A stretch of 64,000 nt of DNA from contig NW_027478166.1 in NCBI RefSeq assembly GCF_051020975.1, positions 5,085,501 to 5,149,500 on the forward strand, read 5' to 3'. Position numbers and translations under genes: made by a program. Below are positions 49,890 to 62,125 of the stretch, in pieces. A model generated the notes under the pieces. The model was not told the origin of the DNA. It saw only the letters and a program-made list of their open reading frames with translations, and searched no databases. This DNA comes from Osmia lignaria lignaria (Eukaryota > Arthropoda > Insecta > Hymenoptera > Megachilidae). Each line of letters starts with the position of its first letter. The stretch's first letter is position 1.

Positions 49890-52800
49890 TCAGAAGCGTA
49901 GTTTTCGAGATATATCGAGATATTTAAAAGTTCCGAAGCCGCACCAACATAATAGAGATACAGAAACACCGTGGCCCCTTTCTTTGAGATAACTCTGCAC
50001 TAGTGCGAGCCGCAAATGCCACTTCCAGCTTAGCTGTGCAGAAGAAGAACAACAAGAAGAAGAAATATCTCGAAATATGTCCGTCAGGCCAGTTCCTCTG
50101 AGTTGAATCTGCAGATATCTCGGAAACGAAGCGAGCTATGGCAAAATGTTGAGAGACCTTTTTTGTAGAGAATTATGTTTCCTACAATTTATGTTCTATG
50201 ATATTTTTTGATCAGAAGCGTAGTTTTCGAGATATATCGAGATATTTAAAAGTTCCGAAGCCGCACCAACATAATAGAGATACAGAAACACCGTGGCCCC
50301 TTTCTTTGAGATAACTCTGCACTAGTGCGAGCCGCAAATGCCACTTCCAGCTTAGCTGTGCAGAAGAAGAACAACAAGAAGAAGAAATATCTCGAAATAT
50401 GTCCGTCAGGCCCCTTCCCTTGAGATAAATCTGCAAATATCTCGGAAACGAAGCGAGCTATGGCAAAATGTTAAGAGACCTTTTTTGTAGAGAATTAAGT
50501 TTCCTACTTTTTATGTTCTATGATATTTTTTGATCAGAAGCGTAGTTTTCGAGATATATCGAGATATTTAAAAGTTCCGAAGCCGCACCAACATAATAGA
50601 GATACAGAAACACCGTGGCCCCTTTCTTTGAGATAACTCTGCACTAGTGCGAGCTGCAAATGCCACTTCCAGCTTAGCTGTGAAGAAGAAGAACAACAAG
50701 AAGAAGAAATATCTCGAAATATGTCCGTCAGGCCCCTTCCCTTGAGATAAATCTGCAAATATCTCGGAAACGAAGCGAGCTATGGCAAAATGTTAAGAGA
50801 CCTTTTTTGTAGAGAATTAAGTTTCCTACTTTTTATGTTTTATGATATTTTTTGATCAGATGCGTAGTTCTCGAGATATATCAAGATATTTAAAAGTTCC
50901 GAAGCCGCACCAACATAATAGAGATACAGAAACACCGTGGCCCCTTTCTTTGAGATAACTCTGCACTATTGCGAGCTGTAAATGCCACTTCCAGCTTAGC
51001 TGTGCAGAAGAAGAACAACAAGAAGAAGAAATATCTCGAAATATGTCCGTCAGGCCCCTTCCCTTGAGATAAATCTGCAAATATCTCGGAAACGAAGCGA
51101 GCTATGGCAAAATGTTAAGAGACCTTTTTTGTAGAGAATAATGTTTCCTACAATTTACGTTCTATGATATTTTTTGATCAGAAGCGTAGTTTTCGAGATA
51201 TATCGAGATATTTAAAAGTTCCGAAGCCGCACCAACATAATAGAGGTACAGAAACACCGTGGCCCCTTTCTTTGAGATAACTCTGCACTATTGCGACCTG
51301 CAAATGCCACTTCCAGCTCAGCTGTGCAGAAGAAGAACAACAAGAAGAAGATATATCTCGAAATATGTCCGTCAGGCCCCTTCCCTTGAGATCAATCTGC
51401 AAATATCTCGGAAACGAAGCGAGCTATGGCAAAATGTTAAGACACCTTTTTTGTAGAGAATTAAGTTTCCTACTTTTTATGTTCTATCATATTTTTTGAT
51501 CAGATGCGTAGTTCTCGAGATATATCAAGATATTTAAAAGTTCCGAAGCCGCACCAACATAATAGAGATACAGAAACACCGTGGCCCCTTTCTTTGAGAT
51601 AACTCTGCACTATTGCGAGCTGGAAATGCCACTTCCAGTTTAGCTGTGCAGAAGAAGAACAACAAGAAGAAGAAATATCTCGAAATATGTCCGTTAGGCC
51701 CCTTCCCTTGAGATAAATCTGCAAATATCTCGGAAACGAAGCGAGCTATGGCAAAATGTTAAGAGACCTTTTTTGTAGAGAATTAAGTTTCCTACTTTTT
51801 ATGTTCTATGATATTTTTTGATCAGATGCGTAGTTCTCGAGATATATCAAGATATTTAAAAGTTCCGAAGCCGCACCAACATAATAGAGATACAGAAACA
51901 CCGTGGCCCCTTTCTTTGAGATAACTCTGCACTATTGCGAGCTGCAAATGCCACTTCCAGCTTAGCTGTGCAGAAGAAGAACAACAAGAAGAAGAAATAT
52001 CTCGAAATATGTCCGTCAGACCCCTTCCCTTGAGATGAATCTGCAAATATCTCGGAAACGAAGCGAGCTATGGCAAGATGTTAAGAGACCTTTTTTGTAG
52101 AGAATAATGTTTCCTACAATTTACGTTCTATGATATTTTTTGATCAGAAGCGTAGTTTTCGAGATATATCGAGATATTTAAAAGTTCCAAAGCCGCACCA
52201 ACATAATAGAGATACAGAAACACCGTGGCCCCTTTCTTTGAGATAACTCTGCACTATTGCGACCTGCAAATGCCACTTCCAGCTCAGCTGTGCAGAAGAA
52301 GAACAACAAGAAGAAGAAATATCTCGAAATATGTCCGTCAGGCCCCTTCCCTTGAGATAAATCTGCAAATATCTCGGAAACGAAGCGAGCTATGGCAAAA
52401 TATTAAGAGACCTTTTTTGTAGAGAATTGAGTTTCCTACTTTTTATGTTCTATGATATTTTTTGATCAGAAGCGTAGTTTTCGAGATATATCGAGATATT
52501 TAAAAGTTCCGAAGCCGCACCAACATAATAGAGATACAGAAACACCGTGGCCCCTTTCTTTGAGATAACTCTGCACTAGTGCGAGCTGCAAATGCCACTT
52601 CCAGCTTAGCTGTGCAGAAGAAGAACAACAAGAAGAAGAAATATCTCGAAATATGTCCGTCAGACCCCTTCCCTTGCGATGAATCTGCAAATATCTCGGA
52701 AACGAACCGAGCTATGGCAAAATGTTAAGAGACCTTTTTTGTAGAGAATAATGTTTCCTACAATTTACGTTCTATGATATTTTTTGATCAGAAGCGTAGT

Positions 52801-55800
52801 TTTCGAGATATATCGAGATATTTAAAAGTTCCGAAGCCGCACCAACATAATAGAGATACAGAAACACCGTGGCCCCTTTCTTTGAGATAACTCTGCACTA
52901 TTGCGAGCTGGAAATGCCACTTCCAGTTTAGCTGTGCAGAAGAAGAACAACAAGAAGAAGAAATATCTCGAAATATGTCCGTCAGACCCCTTCCCTTGAG
53001 ATGAATCTGCAAATATCTCGGAAATGAAGCGAGCTATGGCAAAATGTTAAGAGACGTTTTTTATAGAGAATTATGTTTCCTACAATTTATGTTCTATGAT
53101 ATTTTTTGATCAGAAGCGTGGTTTTCGAGATATATCGAGATATTTAAAAGTTCCGAAGCCGCACCAACATAATAGGGATACAGAAACACCGTGGCCCCTT
53201 TCTTTGAGATAACTCTGCACTATTGCGAGCTGTAAATGCCACTTCCAGCTTAGCTGTGCAGAAGAAGAATAACAAGAAGAAGAAATATCTCGAAATATGT
53301 CCGTCAGGCCCCTTCCCTTGAGATATATCTGCAAATATCTCGGAAACGAAGCGAGCTATGGCAAAATGTTAAGAGACCTTTTTTGTAGAGAATTAAGTTT
53401 CCTACTTTTTATGTTCTATGATATTTTTTGATCAGATGCGTAGTTCTCGAGATATATCAAGATATTTAAAAGTTCCGAACCCGCACCAACATAATAGAGA
53501 TACAGAAACACCGTGGCCCCTTTCTTTGAGATAACTCTGCACTATTGCGAGCTGCAAATGCCACTTCCAGCTTAGCTGTGCAGAGGAAGAACAACAAGAA
53601 GAAGAAATATCTCGAAATATGTCCGTCAGGCCAGTTCCTTTGAGCTGAATCTGCAAATATCTCGGAAACGAAGCGAGCTATGGCAAAATGTTAAGAGACG
53701 TTGTTTATAGAGAATTATGTTTCCTACAATTTATGTTCTATGATATTTTTTGATCAGAAGCGTAGTTTTCGAGATATATCGAGATATTTAAAAGTTCCGT
53801 AGCCGCACCAACATAATAGGGATACAGAAACACCGTGGCCCCTTTCTTTGAGATAACTCTGCACTAGTGCGAGCCGCAAATGCCACTTCCAGCTTAGCTG
53901 TGCAGAGGAAGAACAACAAGAAGAAGAAATATCTCGAAATATGTCCGTCAGGCCAGTTCCTTTGAGCTGAATCTGCAAATATCTCGGAAACGAAGCGAGC
54001 TATGGCAAAATGTTAAGAGACGTTGTTTATAGAGAATTATGTTTCCTACAATTTATGTTCTATGATATTTTTTGATCAGAAGCGTAGTTTTCGAGATATA
54101 TCGAGATATTTAAAAGTTCCGTAGCCGCACCAACATAATAGGGATACAGAAACACCGTGGCCCCTTTCTTTGAGATAACTCTGCACTAGTGCGAGCCGCA
54201 AATGCCACTTCCAGCTTAGCTGTGCAGAAGAAGAACAACAAGAAGAAGAAATGTCTCGAAATATGTCCGTCAGGCCCCTTCCCTTGAGATATATCTGCAA
54301 ATATCTCGGAAACGAAGCGAGCTATGGCAAAATGTTAAGAGACCTTTTTTGTAGAGAATTATGTTTCCTACAATCTATGTTCTATGATATTTTTTGATCA
54401 GAAGCGTAGTTTTCGAGATATATCGAGATATTTAAAAGTTCCGAAGCCGCACCAACATAATAGAGATACAGAAACACCGTGGCCCCTTTCTTTGAGATAA
54501 CTCTGCACTAGTGCGAGCCGCAAATGCCACTTCCAGCTTAGCTGTGCAGAGGAAGAACAACAAGAAGAAGAAATATCTCGAAATATGTCCGTCAGGCCCC
54601 TCACCTTGAGATAAATCTGCAAATATCTCGGAAACGAAGCGAGCTATGGCAAAATGTTAAGAGACCTTTTTTGTAGAGAATTAAGTTTCCTACTTTTTAT
54701 GTTCTATGTTATTTTTTGATCAGATGCGTAGTTCTCGAGATATATCAAGATATTTAAAAGTTCCGAAGCCGCACCAACATAATAGAGATACAGAAACACC
54801 GTGGCCCCTTTCTTTGAGATAACTCTGCACTATTGCGAGCTGCAAATGCCACTTCCAGCTTAGCTGTGCAGAAGAAGAATAACAAGAAGAAGAAATATCT
54901 CGAAATATGTCCGTCAGGCCCCTTCCCTTGAGATATATCTGCAAATATCTCGGAAACGAAGCGAGCTATGGCAAAATGTTAAGAGACGTTTTTTATAGAG
55001 AATTATGTTTCCTACAATTTATGTTGTATGATATTTTTTGATCAGAAGCGTAGTTCTCGAGATATATCGAGATATTTAAAAGTTCCGAAGCCGCACCAAC
55101 ATAATAGAGATACAGAAACACCGTGGCCCCTTTCTTTGAGATAACTCTGCACTAGTGCGAGCCGCAAATGCCACTTCCAGCTTAGCTGTGCAGAAGAAGA
55201 ACAACAAGAAGAAGAAATATCTCGAAATATGTCCGTCAGGCCCCTTCCCTTGAGATAAATCTGCAAATATCTCGGAAACGAAGCGAGCTATGGCAAAATG
55301 TTAAGAGACCTTTTTTGTAGAGAATTAAGTTTCCTACATTTTATGTTCTATGATATTTTTTGATGAGTAGCGTAGTTTTCGAGATATATCGAGATATTTA
55401 AAAGTTCCGAAGCCGCACCAACATTATAGAGATACAGAAACACCGTGGCCCCTTTCTTTGAGATAACTCTGCACTAGTGCGAGCCGCAAATGCCACTTCC
55501 AGCTTAGCTGTGCAGAGGAAGAACAACAAGAAGAAGAAATATCTCGAAATATGTCCGTCAGGCCAGTTCCTTTGAGCTGAATCTGCAAATATCTCGGAAA
55601 CGAAGCGAGCTATGGCAAAATGTTAAGAGACGTTGTTTATAGAGAATTATGTTTCCTACAATTTATGTTCTATGATATTTTTTGATCAGAAGCGTACTTT
55701 TCGAGATATATCGAGATATTTAAAAGTTCCGAAGCCGCACCAACATAATAGGGATACAGAAACACCGTGGCCCCTTTCTTTGAGATAACTCTGCACTAGT

Positions 55801-58800
55801 GCGAGCCGCAAATACCACTTCCAGCTTAGCTGTGCAGAAGAAGAACAACAAGAAGAAGAAATATCTCGAAATATGTCCGTCAGGCCCCTTCCCTTGAGAT
55901 AAATCTGCAAATATCTCGGAAACGAAGCGAGCTATGGCAAAATGTTAAGAGACCTTTTTTGTAGAGAATTAAGTTTCCTACTTTTTATGTTCTATGATAT
56001 TTTTTGATCAGAAGCGTAGTTTTCGAGATATATCGAGATATTTAAAAGTTCCGAAGCCGCACCAACATAATAGAGATACAGAAACACCGTGGCCCCTTTC
56101 TTTGAGATAACTCTGCACTAGTGCGAGCCGCAAATGCCACTTCCAGCTTAGCTGTGCAGAGGAAGAACAACAAGAAGAAGAAATATCTCGAAATATGTCC
56201 GTCAGGCCCCTTCCCTTGAGATAAATCTGCAAATATCTCGGAAACGAAGCGAGCTATGGCAAAATGTTAAGAGACCTTTTTTGTAGAGAATTATGCTTCC
56301 TACAATTTATGTTCTACGATATTTTTTGATCAGAAGCGTAGTTTTCGAGATATATCGAGATATTTAAACGTTCCGAAGCCGCACCAACATAATAGAGATA
56401 CAGAAACACCGTGGCCCCTTTCTTTGAGATAACTCTGCACTATTGCGAGCTGCAAATGCCACTTCCAGCTTAGCTGTGCAGAGGAAGAACAACAAGAAGA
56501 AGAAATATCTCGAAATATGTCCGTCAGGCCAGTTCCTTTGAGCTGAATCTGCAAATATCTCGGAAACGAAGCGAGCTATGGCAAAATGTTAAGAGACGTT
56601 GTTTATAGAGAATTATGTTTCCTACAATTTATGTTCTATGATATTTTTTGATCAGAAGCGTAGTTTTCGAGATATATCGAGATATTTAAAAGTTCCGAAG
56701 CCGCACCAACATAATAGGGATACAGAAACACCGTGGCCCCTTTCTTTGAGATAACTCTGCACTAGTGCGAGCCGCAAATACCACTTCCAGCTTAGCTGTG
56801 CAGAAGAAGAACAACAAGAAGAAGAAATATCTCGAAATATGTCCGTCAGGCCCCTTCCCTTGAGATAAATCTGCAAATATCTCGGAAACGAAGCGAGCTA
56901 TGGCAAAATGTTAAGAGACCTTTTTTGTAGAGAATTAAGTTTCCTACTTTTTATATTCTATGATATTTTTTGATCAGATGCGTAGTTCTCGAGATATATC
57001 AAGATATTTAAAAGTTCCGAACCCGCACCAACATAATAGAGATACAGAAACACCGTGGCCCCTTTCTTTGAGGTAACTCTGCACTATTGCGAGCTGCAAA
57101 TGCCACTTCCAGCTTAGCTGTGCAGAAGAAGAACAACAAGAAGAAGAAATATCTCGAAATATGTCCGTCAGGCCCCTTCCCTTGAGATAAATCTGCAAAT
57201 ATCTCGGAAACGAAGCGAGCTATGGCAAAATGTTAAGACACCTTTTTTGTAGAGAATTCTGTTTCCTACAATTTATGTTCTATGATATTTTTTGATCAGA
57301 AGCGTAGTTTTCGAGATATATCGAGATATTTAAAAGTTCCGAAGCCGCACCAACATAATAGGGATACAGAAACACCGTGGCCCCTTTCTTTGAGGTAACT
57401 CTGCACTATTGCGAGCTGCAAATGCCACTTCCAGCTTAGCTGTGCAGAGGAAGAACAACAAGAAGAAGAAATATCTCGAAATATGTCCGTCAGGCCAGTT
57501 CCTTTGAGCTGAATCTGCAAATATCTCGGAAACGAAGCGAGCTATGGCAAAATGTTAAGAGACGTTGTTTATAGAGAATTATGTTTCCTACAATTTATGT
57601 TCTATGATATTTTTTGATCAGAAGCGTAGTTTTCGAGATATATCGAGATATTTAAAAGTTCCGAAGCCGCACCAACATAATAGGGATACAGAAACACCGT
57701 GGCCCCTTTCTTTGAGATAACTCTGCACTAGTGCGAGCCGCAAATGCCACTTCCAGCTTAGCTGTGCAGAAGAAGAACAACAAGAAGAAGAAATATCTCG
57801 AAATATGTCCGTCAGGCCCCTTCCCTTGAGATAAATCTGCAAATATCTCGGAAACGAAGCGAGCTATGGCAAAATGTTAAGAGACCTTTTTTGTAGAGAA
57901 TTAAGTTTCCTACTTTTTATATTCTATGATATTTTTTGATCAGATGCGTAGTTCTCGAGATATATCAAGATATTTAAAAGTTCCGAACCCGCACCAACAT
58001 AATAGAGATACAGAAACACCGTGGCCCCTTTCTTTGAGGTAACTCTGCACTATTGCGAGCTGCAAATGCCACTTCCAGCTTAGCTGTGCAGAGGAAGAAC
58101 AACAAGAAGAAGAAATATCTCGAAATATGTCCGTCAGGCCAGTTCCTTTGAGCTGAATCTGCAAATATCTCGGAAACGAAGCGAGCTATGGCAAAATGTT
58201 AAGAGACGTTGTTTATAGAGAATTATGTTTCCTACAATTTATGTTCTATGATATTTTTTGATCAGAAGCGTAGTTTTCGAGATATATCGAGATATTTAAA
58301 AGTTCCGAAGCCGCACCAACATAATAGGGATACAGAAACACCGTGGCCCCTTTCTTTGAGATAACTCTGCACTAGTGCGAGCCGCAAATGCCACTTCCCG
58401 CTTAGCTGTGCAGAAGAAGAACAACAAGAAGAAGAAATGTCTCGAAATATGTCCGTCAGGCCCCTTCCCTTGAGATATATCTGCAAATATCTCGGAAACG
58501 AAGCGAGCTATGGCAAAATGTTAAGAGACCTTTTTTGTAGAGAATTATGTTTCCTACAATCTATGTTCTATGATATTTTTTGATCAGAAGCGTAGTTTTC
58601 GAGATATATCGAGATATTTAAAAGTTCCGAAGCCGCACCAACATAATAGAGATACAGAAACACCGTGGCCCCTTTCTTTGAGATAACTCTGCACTAGTGC
58701 GAGCCGCAAATGGCACTTCCAGCTTAGCTGTGCAGAGGAAGAACAACAAGAAGAAGAAATATCTCGAAATATGTCCGTCAGGCCCCTTCCCTTGAGATAA

Positions 58801-61800
58801 ATCTGCAAATATCTCGGAAACGAAGCGAGCTATGGCAAAATGTTAAGAGACCTTTTTTGTAGAGAATTAAGTTTCCTACTTTTTATGTTCTATGATATTT
58901 TTTGATCAGATGCGTAGTTCTCGAGATATATCGAGATATTTAAAAGTTCCGAAGCCGCACCAACATAATAGAGATACAGAAACACCGTGGCCCCTTTCTT
59001 TGAGATAACTCTGCACTAGTGCGAGCCGCAAATGCCACTTCCAGCTTAGCTGTGCAGAAGAAGAACAACAAGAAGAAGAAATATCTCGAAATATGTCCGT
59101 CAGGCCAGTTCCTTTGAGCTGAATCTGCAAATATCTCGGAAACGAAGCGAGCTATGGCAAAATGTTAAGAGACGTTGTTTATAGAGAATTATGTTTCCTA
59201 CAATTTATGTTCTATGATATTTTTTGATCAGAAGCGTGGTTTTCGAGATATATCGAGATATTTAAAAGTTCCGAAGCCGCACCAACATAATAGGGATACA
59301 GAAACACCGTGGCCCCTTTCTTTGAGATAACTCTGCACTAGTGCGAGCCGCAAATGCCACTTCCAGCTTAGCTGTGCAGAAGAAGAACAACAAGAAGAAG
59401 AAATGTCTCGAAATATGTCCGTCAGGCCCCTTCCCTTGAGATATATCTGCAAATATCTCGGAAACGAAGCGAGCTATGGCAAAATGTTAAGAGACCTTTT
59501 TTGTAGAGAATTATGCTTCCTACAATTTATGTTCTACGATATTTTTTGATCAGAAGCGTAGTTTTCGAGATATATCGAGATATTTAAACGTTCCGAAGCC
59601 GCACCAACATAATAGAGATACAGAAACACCGTGGCCCCTTTCTTTGAGATAACTCTGCACTATTGCGAGCTGCAAATGCCACTTCCAGCTTAGCTGTGCA
59701 GAGGAAGAACAACAAGAAGAAGAAATATCTCGAAATATGTCCGTCAGGCCAGTTCCTTTGAGCTGAATCTGCAAATATCTCGGAAACGAAGCGAGCTATG
59801 GCAAAATGTTAAGAGAAGTTGTTTATAGAGAATTATGTTTCCTACAATTTATGTTCTATGATATTTTTTGATCAGAAGCGTAGTTTTCGAGATATATCGA
59901 GATATTTAAAAGTTCCGAAGCCGCACCAACATAATAGGGATACAGAAACACCGTGGCCCCTTTCTTTGAGATAACTCTGCACTAGTGCGAGCCGCAAATG
60001 CCACTTCCAGCTTAGCTGTGCAGAAGAAGAACAACAAGAAGAAGAAATATCTCGAAATATGTCCGTCAGGCCCCTTCCCTTGAGATATATCTGCAAATAT
60101 CTCGGAAACGAAGCGAGCTATGGCAAAATGTTAAGAGACCTTTTTTGTAGAGAATTATGTTTCCTACAATTTATGTTCTATGATATTTTTTGATCAGAAG
60201 CGTAGTTCTCGAGATATATCAAGATATTTAAAAGTTCCGAAGCCGCACCAACATAATAGAGATACAGAAACACCGTGGCCCCTTTCTTTGAGATAACTCT
60301 GCACTATTGCGAGCTGCAAATGCCACTTCCAGCTTAGCTGTGCAGAAGAAGAACAACAAGAAGAAGAAATATCTCGAAATATGTCCGTCAGGCCCCTTCC
60401 CTTGAGATAAATCTGCAAATATCTCGGAAACGAAGAGAGCTATGGCAAAATGTTAAGAGACCTTTTTTGTAGAGAATTAAGTTTCCTACAATTTATGTTC
60501 TATGATAGTTTTTGATCAGAAGCGTAGTTTTCGAGATATATCGAGATATTTAAAAGTTCCGAAGCCGCACCAACATAATAGGGATACAGAAACACCGTGG
60601 CCCCTTTCTTTGAGATAACTCTGCACTAGTGCGAGCCGCAAATGCCACTTCCAGCTTAGCTGTGCAGAAGAAGAACAACAAGAAGAAGAAATATCTCGAA
60701 ATATGTCCGTCAGGCCCCTTCCCTTGAGATATATCTGCAAATATCTCGGAAACGAAGCGAGCTATGGCAAAATGTTAAGAGACCTTTTTTGTAGAGAATT
60801 AAGTTTCCTACTTTTTATGTTCTATGATATTTTTTGATCAGATGCGTAGTTCTCGAGATATATCAAGATATTTAAAAGTTCCGAAGCCGCACCAACATAA
60901 TAGAGATACAGAAACACCGTGGCCCCTTTCTTTGAGATAACTCTGCACTATGGCGAGCTGCAAATGCCACTTCCAGCTTAGCTGTGCAGAGGAAGAACAA
61001 CAAGAAGAAGAAATATCTCGAAATATGTCCGTCAGGCCAGTTCCTTTGAGCTGAATCTGCAAATATCTCGGAAACGAAGCGAGCTATGGCAAAATGTTAA
61101 GAGACGTTTTTTGTAGAGAATTATGTTTCCTACAATTTATGTTCTATAATATTTTTTGATCAGAAGCGTAGTTTTCGAGATATATCGAGATATTTAAAAG
61201 TTCCGATGCCGCACCAACATGATAGAGATACAGAAACACCGTGGCCCCTTTCTTTGAGATAACTCTGCACTAGTGCGAGCCGCAAATGCCACTTCCAGCT
61301 TAGCTGTGCAGAAGAAGAACAACAAGAAGAAGAAATATCTCGAAATATGTCCGTCAGGCCCCTTCCCTTGAGATAAATCTGCAAATATCTCGGAAACGAA
61401 GCGAGCTATGGCAAAATGTTAAGAGACCTTTTTTGTAGAGAATTATGTTTCCTACAATTTAGGTTCTATGATATTTTTTGATCAGAAGCGTAGTTTTCGA
61501 GATATATCGAGATATTTAAAAGTTCCGAAGCCGCACCAACATAATAGAGATACAGAAACACCGTGGCCCCTTTCTTTGAGATAACTCTGCACCATTGCGA
61601 GCTGCAAATGCCACTTCCAGCTTAGCTGTGCAGAAGAAGAACAACAAGAAGAAGAAATATCTCGAAATACGTCCGTCAGGCCCCTTCCCTTGAGATAAAT
61701 CTGCAAATATCTCGGAAACGAAGAGAGCTATGGCAAAATGTTAAGAGACCTTTTTTGTAGAGAATTAAGTTTCCTACTTTTCATGTTCTATGATATTTTT

Positions 61801-62125
61801 TGATCAGATGCGTAGTTCTCGAGATATATCAAGATATTTAAAAGTTCCGAAGCCGCACCAACATAATAGAGATACAGAAACACCATGGCCCCTTTCTTTG
61901 AGATAACTCTGCACTATTGCGCGCTGCAAATGCCACTTCCAGCTTAGCTGTGCAGAAGAAGAACAACAAAAAGAAGAAATATCTCGAAATATGTCCGTCA
62001 GGCCCCTTCCCTTGAGATAAATCTGCAAATATCTCGGAAACGAAGCGAGCTATGGCAAAATGTTAAGAGACCTTTTTTGTAGAGAATTAAGTTTCCTACT
62101 TTTTATGTTCTATGATATTTTTCGA
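49890..62125. repeat. Satellite domain rich in the CTAGTGCGAGCCGC class
   Basis: Thirty-eight units. The G114/C122 class, absent from about 11.5 to 49.9 kb, is common again. Units with CCAGTTCCTTTGAGCTG and GACGTTGTTTATAG or GAAGTTGTTTATAG (53432, 53754, 55364, 56330, 57296, 57940, 58906, 59550) are each followed by a unit with CATAATAGGGATAC. Related pairs include 56330/59550 (TTTAAACGTTCC), 55686/56652 (AAATACCAC), 56974/57940 (GAACCCGC, GAGGTAAC), and 54076/58262/59228 (AATGTCTCG). Confidence 0.82.
55364..55685. repeat. Monomer with lost BclI site and CATTATAG variant
   Basis: The junction reads TGATGAGTAG in place of TGATCAGAAG. CATTATAG (55422-55429) is the same change seen in three units of domain 2 (13183, 14793, 17369), but here on a CTAGTGCGAGCCGC background. 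Recurrent mutation or transfer could explain it. Confidence 0.7.

Noticed and set aside
17772..52422. Plus-strand open frames of about 60 to 76 codons in some units (for example 17772-17969, 22925-23122), and one of 111 codons at 21864-22199.
   Set aside because: The short ones begin with GTG and exist only where a local variant (such as CAGTTTAGC to CAGTTTTGC or CAGTTTATC) removes a stop present in ordinary units. They are incidental to the satellite, with no conserved coding signal.
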